DNA of 64,000 nucleotides from Nocardia amamiensis (GTDB lineage: Bacteria > Actinomycetota > Actinomycetes > Mycobacteriales > Mycobacteriaceae): positions 170,151 to 234,150 of the forward strand of contig NZ_JADLQX010000011.1 in the NCBI RefSeq assembly GCF_015477605.1, written 5' to 3'. The translations under genes were made by a program, and so were the position numbers. Positions 30,444 through 38,517 of this stretch are shown here, piece by piece; position 1 is the stretch's first letter; each line of letters begins with the position of its first letter. The notes below the pieces were generated by a model, which saw only the letters and a list, made by a program, of their open reading frames with translations, had not been told where the DNA came from and did not search any database.

Positions 30444-30458
30444 CGATATCAGATATCG
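30444..30458. promoter_or_regulatory. Perfect palindrome CGATATC-A-GATATCG, TetR operator candidate
   Basis: A 15-bp perfect palindrome ends 7 nt before the ATG of the TetR gene at 30466, within an AT-rich patch unusual for this genome. The position covers the translation start region, as expected for autorepression. Confidence 0.7.
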
Positions 30459-30465
30459 TGGCGGC

Positions 30466-31107
30466 ATGACCTCAGCAGACCTCGGGCTTCGCGCCAGGAA
30501 GAAGCAGCAGACCAGGGAGAACATCTCCCACCAGGCGACCCTGCTGTTCCTCGAGCACGGCTTCGACAACGTGACGATCGCCGACGTCGCCGCGGCGGCA
30601 CAGGTCGCCAAGATGACGGTGACCAACTACTTCCCTCGCAAAGAGGACCTCGCCCTCGACCTGCACGACGTGTTCGTCGACCAGCTCGCGCGTGCGGTGC
30701 GGGAGCGCGAACCCGGCGAGTCCGCGGTCGCGGCGCTGCGTCGGGTCTATCTGGACGCGGCGGCGCGGCACGATCCGGTGATCGGCTTCTCCGGACCCGA
30801 ATTCGCCCGCATGATCACCGGCAGTCCGGCGCTGGTGGCCCGGTTACGCGAGTTCCACGACGAGCGCGAACAGGCGCTCGCCACTACCTTGGCCGACGAA
30901 ACCGGCTCCGCCGCAACCGATATCACGCCCCGCGTGGCGGCCGCGCTACTGGGCGGAGTGCACCGCGTGCTGTTCGACGAAACCTTGCGCCGCACTCTCG
31001 ACGGGCAATCCAACGACGACATCGCCACCGCCCTCATCGAATACATCGCCACCGCGTTCGACACACTGGAACAGGCGATCGGCGATTACGCAGTCCGCGG
31101 CGATTAG
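30466..31107 (+). CDS. TetR-family regulator
   Basis: This 213-residue regulator has an N-terminal helix-turn-helix (TRENISHQATLLFLEHGFDN, VTIADVAAAAQVAKMTVTNY) and a C-terminal ligand domain (about 60-213). The start at 30466 follows directly on the operator-like palindrome. It is divergent from the 72-residue protein and convergent with the next TetR gene: the two stop codons share four bases (31104-31107). The ligand and other targets are unknown. Confidence 0.92.
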   Translation: MTSADLGLRARKKQQTRENISHQATLLFLEHGFDNVTIADVAAAAQVAKMTVTNYFPRKEDLALDLHDVFVDQLARAVREREPGESAVAALRRVYLDAAARHDPVIGFSGPEFARMITGSPALVARLREFHDEREQALATTLADETGSAATDITPRVAAALLGGVHRVLFDETLRRTLDGQSNDDIATALIEYIATAFDTLEQAIGDYAVRGD

Positions 31108-31745
31108 CTCGGTTCCGGCCGCTCCAGCAGTGACATCGCGATCGGGACGAGCAGATCGACCAGTTCGGCGACGGCCGGGCGCGGGTCCGCGAGCACCCAC
31201 TCGTGCGCAAGCCCGTTGATCGCGCCGATGAGAGCGCTCGCGGCCCATCCGGGTGCCCCGCGTACCCGGGAACCGGGCGCGACCACCGGCACGACGTGGG
31301 ACTCCAGCACGGACGCCCAGGCGTGGCGCCGCGCGCGACGATGCCGCTCCATCCGGTCGCTCACCCCGACCACTTCGATGAAGGCGAGCTTGGCGCGATA
31401 GGGGTCGGAGCCGATCGATTCGAGGTAAGCGGTGACCACGGCGGTCATCGCGGCGTTCAGATCGAATCGGGGGTCGAGTTGCCGCATCCGCGCCAGCACG
31501 GCGCCCGCGGCCTCGTCCTGAATCCGGTCGTAGGCCGCCACCAGGACGTCCTCCCTGGTGTGGAACTCCTCGTAGAACTGCCGCTTGGACAGACCCGCGG
31601 CGGCGCACACGTCGGCCAGCGAGCAGTCCGCGTAGCCGCGCTCGGCGAAGATCCGCGTCGCCGCCTCGAGGAACCGCTGACGCCGCTCGGCCTTCCGCTC
31701 GACGACGGCGCGCCCACCGTATTGCCTGCCCACTGTGGCCGTCAC
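31104..31745 (-). CDS. TetR-family regulator divergent from an SDR gene
   Basis: This 213-residue protein has the TetR helix-turn-helix (RQRFLEAATRIFAERGYADC, SLADVCAAAGLSKRQFYEEF) and a C-terminal domain with LNAAMTAVVTAYLESIGSDP and a conserved end (LVDLLVPIAMSLLERPEPS). No ATG fits; GTG codons at 31745 and 31733 are both possible and I give the longer. Across 236 bp it faces the short-chain dehydrogenase gene, whose leader carries an operator-like inverted repeat, so it very likely represses that gene. Confidence 0.88.
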   Translation of the reverse strand: MTATVGRQYGGRAVVERKAERRQRFLEAATRIFAERGYADCSLADVCAAAGLSKRQFYEEFHTREDVLVAAYDRIQDEAAGAVLARMRQLDPRFDLNAAMTAVVTAYLESIGSDPYRAKLAFIEVVGVSDRMERHRRARRHAWASVLESHVVPVVAPGSRVRGAPGWAASALIGAINGLAHEWVLADPRPAVAELVDLLVPIAMSLLERPEPS

Positions 31746-31957
31746 ACCTTCCACGGTAGCGAAATCACAGCGACCACGACCGGTCTGTGCGGGCACCCGG
31801 TGTGCAGCCATGGCGGCGGGCATCCGGAACCGTGACGGGGCAGCCGATCGACGGCTCGGCGGCCACGCAAATGCCCGTGTCGCGGCGGCTATCCACGGAA
31901 ACCGGCACCCGCGTCTGAGACAATCGGGACGAATGCCGCACACACCTTCCCCAGAAA

Positions 31958-31973
31958 CTTACTCCAAAGTAAG
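31958..31973. promoter_or_regulatory. Inverted repeat CTTACT-CCAA-AGTAAG, TetR operator candidate
   Basis: Exact 6-bp arms with a 4-bp centre end 8 nt before the ATG of the SDR gene. TTACT/AGTAA-type sites are common for TetR regulators of lipid or oxidoreductase genes in actinobacteria. The divergent TetR protein is the obvious binder. Confidence 0.6.
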
Positions 31974-31981
31974 GTTGGCCC

Positions 31982-32857
31982 ATGGCGTGGAAACCTGCTG
32001 AGATCCCGGCCCAGACGGGACGCACCTTTGTCATCACCGGCGCGAACGGCGGTCTCGGCGCCGTGACCACCGAAGTCCTCGCGGCCAAAGGCGCGACCGT
32101 GATCATGGCCTGCCGCAACACGGCCAAGGCAAAGGAGGTGGCCGACCGCATCGACGGCGATGTCCGGGTGGCCGAACTCGACCTTGCCGACCTGGCCTCG
32201 GTGCGCAAATTCGCTCACGACAGCGGCGAATTCGACGTGCTGATCAACAACGCGGGGCTGATGAACCTGCCGTTCTCCCGGACCAAGGACGGTTTCGAAA
32301 CCCAGTGGGGAGTCAACCACCTCGGGCACTTCGCGCTCACCGGCCTGCTGCTGGACCGGATCACCGACCGTGTGGTGACGCTGTCCAGCATCGCGCACAA
32401 GCAGACCCCGAAGCTCCGGATCGACGACCTCGACTACAAAAAGCGCCGTTACCAGCGCAATCTCGCGTACGCGCAGTCCAAACTGTGCAACCTGATGTTC
32501 GCGCGGGAACTGCAACGCAGGCTGACGGAGTCCGGGTCCGCCAAACGCTCCTACGCCGTGCACCCCGGTGTCTCGGCCACCGACCTCTTCGCGCACACCG
32601 AGACGCCGCTCGACCACATCGCCAAGCCCTTCATCCGCCTGATCGGGCACTCCCCCGCCAAGGCGGCCCACTCGACGCTGTTCGCGGCGACCATGCCCGA
32701 CGCCGACCCCACGGTGTACTGGGGCCCGACCTGGCTCTTCGGCACGCAGGGCCCGGTGCGCGCCTCCTCGTCCACCGGCCTGTCGAAGAACAAAGACCTG
32801 TGGCAGCGGCTGTGGACGGAATCCGAGCGACTGACCGGCGTCATCTACCCCTTCTGA
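31982..32857 (+). CDS. Short-chain dehydrogenase/reductase (WWOX/retinol dehydrogenase-like)
   Basis: This 291-residue NAD(P)-dependent oxidoreductase has TGANGGLG (20-27), the NNAG motif in VLINNAGLMNLP, catalytic Ser in LSSIAHKQ and YAQSK (Tyr-x-x-x-Lys), all in order. The extended C-terminus with GPTWLFGTQGP places it with the larger atypical SDRs acting on hydrophobic alcohols or ketones. It is controlled, I infer, by the divergent TetR protein through the repeat just upstream. It ends the accessory half of the window. Confidence 0.92.
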   Translation: MAWKPAEIPAQTGRTFVITGANGGLGAVTTEVLAAKGATVIMACRNTAKAKEVADRIDGDVRVAELDLADLASVRKFAHDSGEFDVLINNAGLMNLPFSRTKDGFETQWGVNHLGHFALTGLLLDRITDRVVTLSSIAHKQTPKLRIDDLDYKKRRYQRNLAYAQSKLCNLMFARELQRRLTESGSAKRSYAVHPGVSATDLFAHTETPLDHIAKPFIRLIGHSPAKAAHSTLFAATMPDADPTVYWGPTWLFGTQGPVRASSSTGLSKNKDLWQRLWTESERLTGVIYPF

Positions 32858-32956
32858 GCGATCCCTCGTTCTGAGCGTCACTGGTCGACTGCGTCGTCAG
32901 CCACCAGTCCACGGCAGACACCCGGTGCGGTGCGTACCACGCGACGCAACCGCAGA

Positions 32957-33026
32957 GGCCCCACTCCGCTTTCGAGCGCAGCGAGATCGAGCATTACCCG
33001 TTCGCGGTGCCGCAGGCACCGCGAAC
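32957..33026 (-). repeat. Intergenic repeat copy C (short form)
   Basis: Read on the minus strand it starts with a perfect 12-bp hairpin (GTTCGCGGTGCC / GGCACCGCGAAC, loop TGC). It continues with the shared core GGGTAATGCTCGATCTCGCT followed by GCGCTCGAAAGCGGAGTGGGGCC. The core is nearly identical to those at 35300-35401 and 39039-39151, but the second hairpin of those copies is absent. It lies 100 bp after the SDR stop and 47 bp before the next gene. Confidence 0.85.
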
Positions 33027-33073
33027 AAACCCAGCTCTACGGCCTGCGTAGTAGAACGGGTACCGTAGAGGCC

Positions 33074-33526
33074 GTGTCCGCCTCACCTCGCCGCTCGGCA
33101 CACAATCGTCCGGCCCTCATCACGCTGGTGATCGTCGCCGCGCTGGGCTGCCTGGCGCTGGCCTGGTGGCAATGGGAGCGGTACGAGTCCGCGAGTGGCA
33201 CCGGCCAGAATCTCGGGTACGCGCTGCAGTGGCCGCTGTTCGCGGCGTTCGCCGTCTTCGCCTACTTCCGGTTCGTCCGGCTCGAGCGCGAGGCCGAGGA
33301 AGAGGACGAACCCGCCGACCCGGGCCGCGCCGCCGCCGCATCCGGACGCGCCGCGAAATCGGTTGCGCCCAAGGAGATCCCGGCGGGCCTGCTGCCCGAG
33401 CGCCCGAAGGCCGTCCGGGACGAGGACCCGGTGCTCGCCGAGTACAACCGGTACCTCGCCGAGCTGCACGCCAACGACATCGATGCGCAGGTCCGCCTGC
33501 ACACCCGCGAGAGGAGCGCCGGTTGA
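33074..33526 (+). CDS. LprD-like conserved membrane protein (Rv1343c homologue)
   Basis: This 150-residue protein has two transmembrane helices (about 14-32 and 48-66) separated by WWQWERYESASGTGQNLGYA, and a cytoplasmic tail rich in Glu, Ala, Arg and Pro. The short loop and the position before a DUF3817 gene match Rv1343c (annotated lipoprotein LprD), although I see no lipobox here. The GTG at 33074 gives the right N-terminus. It overlaps the next gene by 4 nt. Function unknown. Confidence 0.8.
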   Translation: MSASPRRSAHNRPALITLVIVAALGCLALAWWQWERYESASGTGQNLGYALQWPLFAAFAVFAYFRFVRLEREAEEEDEPADPGRAAAASGRAAKSVAPKEIPAGLLPERPKAVRDEDPVLAEYNRYLAELHANDIDAQVRLHTRERSAG

Positions 33527-33888
33527 CCACCAGCGAGAATTCCACCGAGACCGCCGTCGCCCCCGGGTCGGCGGCGAAGGCCGCCAAGATCGCCCCGGCG
33601 CTGCTGCGCTACCGCACGCTGGCCTGGATCACCGGTCTCTGGCTGCTGCTGCTCACCGGTGAGATGATCGCCAAGTACGGCTTCGGCATGCATCCCCCGA
33701 GCTGGATCGCCGTCGTGCACGGCTGGGTGTACTTCGTCTACCTGCTGGTCACGGCCGATCTCGCGGTCAAGGTGCGCTGGCCGGTCCCGCGCACCGTCGG
33801 CACCCTGCTCGCCGGCACCATCCCGCTGCTGTCGTTCTTCGTCGAGCACGTCAATGCGAAGCAGGTCAAGCAGGACTTCGGGGTCTGA
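33523..33888 (+). CDS. DUF3817 membrane protein (Rv1342c homologue)
   Basis: This 121-residue protein with three transmembrane helices begins at a TTG that overlaps the previous stop (TTGA) and is preceded by AGGAG. The DUF3817 pattern can be read: RYRTLAWITGLWLLLLTGEM, then HGWVYFVYLLVTADLAVK and the last helix with LLSFFVEH. A second DUF3817 protein is encoded at 58250-58618. Members are small membrane proteins of unknown role in all actinobacteria. Confidence 0.88.
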   Translation: MTTSENSTETAVAPGSAAKAAKIAPALLRYRTLAWITGLWLLLLTGEMIAKYGFGMHPPSWIAVVHGWVYFVYLLVTADLAVKVRWPVPRTVGTLLAGTIPLLSFFVEHVNAKQVKQDFGV

Positions 33889-33894
33889 CCCGCT

Positions 33895-34506
33895 TCAGCC
33901 GGCCAGCGCGGCCAGCGCGGGCACCAACCGAGACAGCGCCCGCCCACGATGGGAGACCGCGTCCTTCTGGGCGGGCGTCAGTTGCGCCGCGGTGATGTCG
34001 CCGCCCGCGGGGATGAACAGCGGGTCGTAGCCGAAACCGCCGTCGCCGACCGGCTTGCGCCCGATCGAGCCCGGCCATTCGCCGCGCACCACGGTCTGCG
34101 CGCCGCCCGGCACCACCAGCGCGCAGGCGGACACGAACCGCGCGCCGCGCCGCTCGTCCGGGACGTCGGCGAGCTGCGCCAGCAGCAGCGCGTTGTTGGC
34201 GGCGTCGTCCCCGTGCCCGCCCGACCATCGCGCCGACAGCACGCCGGGCATTCCGTTCAACGCGTCGACCTCGAGGCCGGAATCGTCGGCGACACAGGCT
34301 ATACCGGTGGCGGCGGCACCGTCGCGCGCCTTGGCCAGCGCGTTCTCCTCGAACGTCGCGCCGGTCTCGGGAGCTTCGTCGTACGGGGGAACGTCGTCCA
34401 GCCCGACGATCTCGATTCCGGCGACGCCCGCCTCGTCGAGGATGCGGCGCAGCTCGTTCAGCTTCTTGGCATTGCGGCTGGCGACCAGCAGACGGCTGGT
34501 CATCAC
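33895..34506 (-). CDS. rdgB: RdgB/HAM1 non-canonical purine NTP pyrophosphatase
   Basis: This 203-residue enzyme hydrolyses dITP, XTP and ITP to the monophosphates and keeps these bases out of DNA and RNA. It shows the substrate motif SRNAKKLNELRRIL (10-23), the acidic ATFEENALAKA, CVADDSGLEVDALNGMPG and FGYDPLFIP near the end, and SHRGRALS. Length is standard. The ATG overlaps the rph stop (ATGA), and the two genes are adjacent as in M. tuberculosis (Rv1340-Rv1341). Confidence 0.95.
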   Translation of the reverse strand: MMTSRLLVASRNAKKLNELRRILDEAGVAGIEIVGLDDVPPYDEAPETGATFEENALAKARDGAAATGIACVADDSGLEVDALNGMPGVLSARWSGGHGDDAANNALLLAQLADVPDERRGARFVSACALVVPGGAQTVVRGEWPGSIGRKPVGDGGFGYDPLFIPAGGDITAAQLTPAQKDAVSHRGRALSRLVPALAALAG

Positions 34507-35273
34507 TTCTTCTTCGGCTCGGCCTGCTCCGGGAGCACGCCGGGGTACGGCAGCGCCAGCGCTTCTTTCTGCACGACGAACAACTGCTCGCAGGCCGCGA
34601 GCGCGGAGTCGAGCAGCTTGTCCAGCGTGGAGCGCGGGAAGGTGGCGCCCTCGCCGGTGCCCTGGATCTCCACCAGGGTGCCGGTGTCGGTGGCGACCAC
34701 GTTCATGTCGACCTCGGCGCGGGAATCCTCTTCGTACGGCAGGTCCACGCGCACCCGGCCGTCGACCACGCCGACGCTCACCGCGGCGATCGCGCAGGAG
34801 ATCGGCTGCGGGTCGGCCAAGGCGCCGGCCGCGCCGAGGTAGGTCACCGCATCGGCCAGCGCCACGTAGGCGCCGGTGATGGCGGCCGTTCTGGTGCCGC
34901 CGTCGGCCTGGAGCACGTCGCAGTCGATCGCGATGGTGTTCTCACCGATGGCGGCGAGGTCGATGCAGGCGCGCAGCGAGCGGCCGACCAGCCGGCTGAT
35001 CTCCTGGGTCCGCCCGCCGATCTTGCCCTTCACCGATTCGCGGCCGCTGCGGGTGTGCGTCGCGGCGGGCAGCATCGCGTATTCGGCGGTGAGCCAGCCC
35101 AGCCCGGAGTCGCGGCGCCACATGGGCACGCCCTCGGTGACACTCGCGGTGCACATAACCCGCGTCTGCCCGAATTCCACCAGCACGGAACCGGCTGGAT
35201 GCGTAGTGAATCCACGGGTGATCCGGACCTCGCGGAGCTCATCGTCCGCCCTGCCATCGGCTCGTCTCGACAC
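34503..35273 (-). CDS. rph: Ribonuclease PH
   Basis: This 256-residue phosphorolytic exoribonuclease trims tRNA 3' ends. Conserved stretches are TRGFTTHPAGSVLVEFGQTR, RSGRESVKGKIGGRTQEISR (phosphate- and RNA-binding Arg), CDVLQADGGTRTAAITGA and EVDMNVVATDTGTLVEIQGT. The GTG at 35273 gives SRRADGRADDELRE, the normal start; an in-frame start 42 nt upstream is less likely. Repeat copy A lies 27 nt before this start codon. Confidence 0.95.
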   Translation of the reverse strand: MSRRADGRADDELREVRITRGFTTHPAGSVLVEFGQTRVMCTASVTEGVPMWRRDSGLGWLTAEYAMLPAATHTRSGRESVKGKIGGRTQEISRLVGRSLRACIDLAAIGENTIAIDCDVLQADGGTRTAAITGAYVALADAVTYLGAAGALADPQPISCAIAAVSVGVVDGRVRVDLPYEEDSRAEVDMNVVATDTGTLVEIQGTGEGATFPRSTLDKLLDSALAACEQLFVVQKEALALPYPGVLPEQAEPKKK

Positions 35274-35618
35274 GGGCCACAGCCTACTGTGTCTAATTTG
35301 CGGTGCCTGCGGCACCGCGTGTTCGCGGCCCCCTTATGGCTCGGGCCGCGAACGGGCGATGCTCGGTCTCGCTTCGCTCGGAAACGGAAGCGGGGCCAGT
35401 GTGGTTGCCCGAGGAAGCCACCGCGCGACCCGGATGATCCCGACCCCCCAAGTACTCGCCGTGTCCCATGATCGCCGCTGGCGACTCCGCTGCGGAAGCA
35501 TCGGCTGCGCGCATGCGATCGCACGGCGATCCGACTTGCCACAGAGCTCAGGGCATGCCCCAGGTCGCCAACGGCCCCTAATGGCACGCGCTTCGCGGCC
35601 GGTGGGGATCGAACCAGA
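35274..35618. other. 345-bp spacer between rph and the MBL gene, carrying repeat copy A
   Basis: Apart from the repeat at 35300-35401 I see no gene. In M. tuberculosis these genes are nearly contiguous, so the extra spacing here is due at least in part to the repeat. Confidence 0.6.
35300..35401 (+). repeat. Intergenic repeat copy A (two hairpins plus core)
   Basis: The first hairpin is GCGGTGCC-TGC-GGCACCGC (35300-35318). The second is GTTCGCGGCCC (35321-35331) paired with GGGCCGCGAAC (35343-35353). The core is GGGCGATGCTCGGTCTCGCT, then TCGCTCGGAAACGGAAGCGGGGCC and AGTG. Copies B (39039) and C (32957) share the layout and most core bases. Confidence 0.88.
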
Positions 35619-36416
35619 TCAGAGATCGAAAGTCTCGCCCGGCGCCACCGCGTGTACCGGGCCGGAGAACTGTGCCTTCGCCTCGGCGATCACGTCCTCG
35701 CGGGAGGTCCACGGGGGGATGTGGGTGAGCAGCAGTTCCTTCACTCCGGCCTCGGCGGCGATCTGGCCCGCCTCGGTGCCCGAAAGATGTATGCCGGGCG
35801 GGCGATTGGCCGGGTCGTGCGTCCAGGACGCCTCGGCCATCAGGACGTCGGCGCCCTGCGCGAGTTCGTGGACCTGCGGGCACAGCGCGGTGTCGCCGGT
35901 GTAGACGAACGTGCGGCCACTCGCGGTCTCGATCCGCAGGCCATAGGACTCCGGCGGGTGATACATCCGGCGCGCCGTGACGGTGTGGCCCGGCCCGAAT
36001 TCGACCGGCTGTCCCTCGGCCCACGGCTGCATGTCGATCACGTCGGACCAGTCGTCGCATTCGCCCCCGACCTCGGCGGAAGCGTTGCCGATACGCAGCG
36101 ACGTATCCGAGGGACCGCGCACGATCGCCTTCCCCTCCGGCGGCGTGGGGTGGTAACGCCGCCACACCAGCAGGCCCGGCAAATCCAGGCAGTGGTCCGC
36201 GTGCAGATGCGTCAGGAAGATGTCGACCTCGCCCGGGTCGGCGTAGCGCTGCAACGCGCCGAGCACTCCCGGGCCGAAATCGATGACCGTCGGCGGCATA
36301 TCCGGGCCGGTCAGCAGGTAGCCCGACGCAGGAGAGTCCGGGCCGGCCACGCTGCCCGAACACCCGAGGACGGTAAGGCGCATTCCCCCATGCTGCCACG
36401 CGGAATTCTGGCTCAC
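35619..36416 (-). CDS. Metallo-beta-lactamase-fold phosphodiesterase (Rv1339 homologue)
   Basis: This 265-residue metallohydrolase has the motif THLHADHCLDLPG (HxHxDH), an N-terminal TVLGCSGSVAGPDSPASGYL and a distal GDTALCPQ with HLSGTEAG and LLTHIPPW. The M. tuberculosis homologue Rv1339 was reported to degrade cyclic AMP, so this is probably a cyclic-nucleotide phosphodiesterase. The GTG at 36416 has GAGGGGG at good distance; the ATG at 36383 (254 aa) matches the conserved start better but has poor spacing. In mycobacteria murI lies between this gene and the rhomboid gene; here murI is absent. Confidence 0.9.
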   Translation of the reverse strand: MSQNSAWQHGGMRLTVLGCSGSVAGPDSPASGYLLTGPDMPPTVIDFGPGVLGALQRYADPGEVDIFLTHLHADHCLDLPGLLVWRRYHPTPPEGKAIVRGPSDTSLRIGNASAEVGGECDDWSDVIDMQPWAEGQPVEFGPGHTVTARRMYHPPESYGLRIETASGRTFVYTGDTALCPQVHELAQGADVLMAEASWTHDPANRPPGIHLSGTEAGQIAAEAGVKELLLTHIPPWTSREDVIAEAKAQFSGPVHAVAPGETFDL

Positions 36417-36452
36417 GAAAGTGTCCCCCTCATTTCGCGACGGGCCGCGCGC

Positions 36453-37175
36453 TCACCGCGGCGACGCGTTGACTCCGGCTCGATCCCCGCGGCGGTGTCG
36501 ACGTTCATCACCAGAGAGTACCCAGCCAGCGAACAGTCCACCCAACGCCCCGAAAAGATGCCCCTGCCAAGAGATTCCCGGCTGTCCCGGCAGGACGCCC
36601 CACAGCAGCGAGCCGTACAGGGCAAGCACCACGAGACCGAGCGCGATCTGTCCGATATTGCGGGCGAACCAGCCGCGCGAGATGACGAATGTCAGCCAGC
36701 CGAACACCAGCCCGGAGGCCCCGATGTGCACGCTGCCAGTCGCTCCGGTGAGCCAGGTGCCGACCCCCGCGACGAGCCAGATGATCACGGTCGCGGCCAA
36801 TCCGCGGCCGATGCCGGCCAGCAGCACCAGAAAGCCGAGCACCAGCACCGGGAACGTGTTGCCGATCAGATGACCCCAGCCACTGTGCAGCACCGGGGCG
36901 AACAGGATGCCGGACAGCCCGTCGGCCTCGCGCGGCTCGATGCCCGCGTAGTCGAGCCGACCGCCGAGCGCGGTGTCGACTGTTTCGACACCGTAGAGCA
37001 GACCCAGGAATCCGAGGATCAGCATCCCGGAACGCAACCACAGTCGCTTGATGACGGTGAATCCCCCGCTCGGCGCGGGCGACGGCCCCGGCACGCCGAT
37101 GGGCTTCCCCAACCGCGCACGCATCGCCGCGATCCGATCAGGGTCGAACGACGGCCCGAGTCCCGCGCCGGTCAT
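36453..37175 (-). CDS. Rhomboid-family intramembrane serine protease (Rv1337 homologue)
   Basis: This 240-residue protein has six or seven transmembrane helices with the catalytic Ser in HIGASGLVFGWLTF and the catalytic His in SWQGHLFGALGGLFAG. The HSGWGHLIGNTFP motif in helix 2 supplies the conserved His/Asn. It cleaves single-pass membrane proteins within the bilayer; substrates are unknown. The ATG at 37175 follows AGGAGG by 5 nt. It lies 36 bp before the MBL gene in the direction of transcription. Confidence 0.92.
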   Translation of the reverse strand: MTGAGLGPSFDPDRIAAMRARLGKPIGVPGPSPAPSGGFTVIKRLWLRSGMLILGFLGLLYGVETVDTALGGRLDYAGIEPREADGLSGILFAPVLHSGWGHLIGNTFPVLVLGFLVLLAGIGRGLAATVIIWLVAGVGTWLTGATGSVHIGASGLVFGWLTFVISRGWFARNIGQIALGLVVLALYGSLLWGVLPGQPGISWQGHLFGALGGLFAGWVLSGDERRHRRGDRAGVNASPR

Positions 37176-37240
37176 GGCCACCTCCTCGCCGCGCGGGGTC
37201 GTGGCCCCGCCTCACCGAGGGTACCGGCGCGTGCTGGGAA

Positions 37241-38203
37241 TCAGGCCCAGAGCTGGCCGTCGAGCCGCTCTTCCGCCTCCTCGAGGGTGCCGTCGTAGGC
37301 GCCGGTGGACAGATACTTCCACCCGCCGTCGGCGACAACGAACGCGATGTCCGCCCGCGTGCCCGCCTGCACCGCCTTGCGGGCGACGCCGAGCGCCGCG
37401 TGCAGGATGGCGCCGGTGGAGATCCCGGCGAAGATGCCTTCTTCCAGCACCAATTCGCGCGTGCGTTTGACCGCGTCATAGGGACCGACCGAGAAACGTG
37501 TGGTCAGCACGCTTTCGTCGTACAGCTCGGGGATGAATCCCTCATCGATGTTGCGCAGACCGTAGACCAGCTCGCCGTAACGCGGCTCGGCGGCGACGAT
37601 CTCGATGCCGGGCACCTTCTCGCGCAGGAACCGGCCGGTGCCCATCAGCGTGCCCGTGGTGCCGAGACCCGCGACGAAATGCGTGATCTCCGGCAGGTCG
37701 GCCAGGATCTCCGGGCCGGTGGTCTCGTAGTGCGCCAACGCGTTCGCCGGATTGCCGTACTGGTAGAGCATCACCCAGTCGGGGTTCTCCGCCGCGATCT
37801 GCTTGGCCAGCGCGACGGCCTGATTGGAGCCGCCCGCCGCGGGGGAATCGATGATCTGTGCGCCGAACATGGTGAGCAGCTGCCGACGCTCGACCGAGGT
37901 GTTCTCCGGCATCACGCAGATCAGCCGGTAGCCCTTGAGCTTGGCGGCCATGGCCAGGGAGATGCCGGTGTTGCCGCTGGTGGGTTCCAGGATGGTGCAT
38001 CCGGGGCGCAGCAGCCCGTCGGCCTCGGCCTGTTCGATCATGCGCAGCGCAGGCCGATCCTTGATCGAGCCGGTGGGGTTGCGGTCCTCCAGCTTGGCCC
38101 ACAACCGCACGTGGTTCTCGCCGTCCCATTGCAGGGACAGGGTGCGCAGCCCGACCAGCGGGGTGTTCCCCAGGGTCGAGATCAGCGATTCGTAACGCGC
38201 CAC
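37241..38203 (-). CDS. cysM: CysO-dependent cysteine synthase (O-phosphoserine sulfhydrylase)
   Basis: This 320-residue PLP enzyme has the cofactor Lys48 in RNPTGSIKDRPALR and the PLP-binding EPTSGNTGIS. The stretch EPRYGELVYGLRNIDEGFIP and then ELYDESVLTTRFSVG is specific to mycobacterial CysM, which uses O-phosphoserine and sulfur carried on CysO as a C-terminal thiocarboxylate. The GTG at 38203 is 8 nt after the cysO stop, and mec follows the classic order (mec, cysO, cysM). Confidence 0.96.
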   Translation of the reverse strand: MARYESLISTLGNTPLVGLRTLSLQWDGENHVRLWAKLEDRNPTGSIKDRPALRMIEQAEADGLLRPGCTILEPTSGNTGISLAMAAKLKGYRLICVMPENTSVERRQLLTMFGAQIIDSPAAGGSNQAVALAKQIAAENPDWVMLYQYGNPANALAHYETTGPEILADLPEITHFVAGLGTTGTLMGTGRFLREKVPGIEIVAAEPRYGELVYGLRNIDEGFIPELYDESVLTTRFSVGPYDAVKRTRELVLEEGIFAGISTGAILHAALGVARKAVQAGTRADIAFVVADGGWKYLSTGAYDGTLEEAEERLDGQLWA

Positions 38204-38211
38204 GGGACGGG

Positions 38212-38484
38212 TCAGCCTCCGGCGACGGCGGGCAGGATGGTCACGCTCGCGTCCTCGGGCACCTCGGCCGCGAGACCACCGGCGAAACGCACGTCCTCGT
38301 CGTCGACATAGATGTTGACGTAGCGGTTGAGCTTGCCGTCCTTGAGCAGGCGCTCGGCGACACCGGGGTGGTTGGCCTCGAGGTCGTCGATCAGCGCGGC
38401 CAATGTGGCGCCCTCGGCCTGCACCCGCTTCTCACCTCCGGTGAGGCCGCGCATGATGGTCGGGATGGACACGGTTACCGGCAT
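38212..38484 (-). CDS. cysO: Sulfur carrier protein CysO
   Basis: This 90-residue ubiquitin-like (MoaD/ThiS fold) protein ends in the diglycine PAVAGG needed for thiocarboxylation. It begins VTVSIPTIMRGLTGGEKRV and has the family NRYVNIYVDDEDVRF segment. It delivers sulfur to CysM, after which Mec releases cysteine from its C-terminus. Position between mec and cysM confirms the identity. Confidence 0.96.
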   Translation of the reverse strand: MPVTVSIPTIMRGLTGGEKRVQAEGATLAALIDDLEANHPGVAERLLKDGKLNRYVNIYVDDEDVRFAGGLAAEVPEDASVTILPAVAGG

Positions 38485-38517
38485 GGGTACTCCTCGTTTT
38501 CCGGAACAGGCATCGGT

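Noticed and set aside
35601..35615. GGTGGGGATCGAACC resembles the T-arm of a tRNA on the minus strand.
   Set aside because: The bases on the 5' side do not pair to close a T stem, and no anticodon arm, D arm or acceptor stem can be found. At most it is a short tRNA-like scrap; I do not call a tRNA or attachment site.
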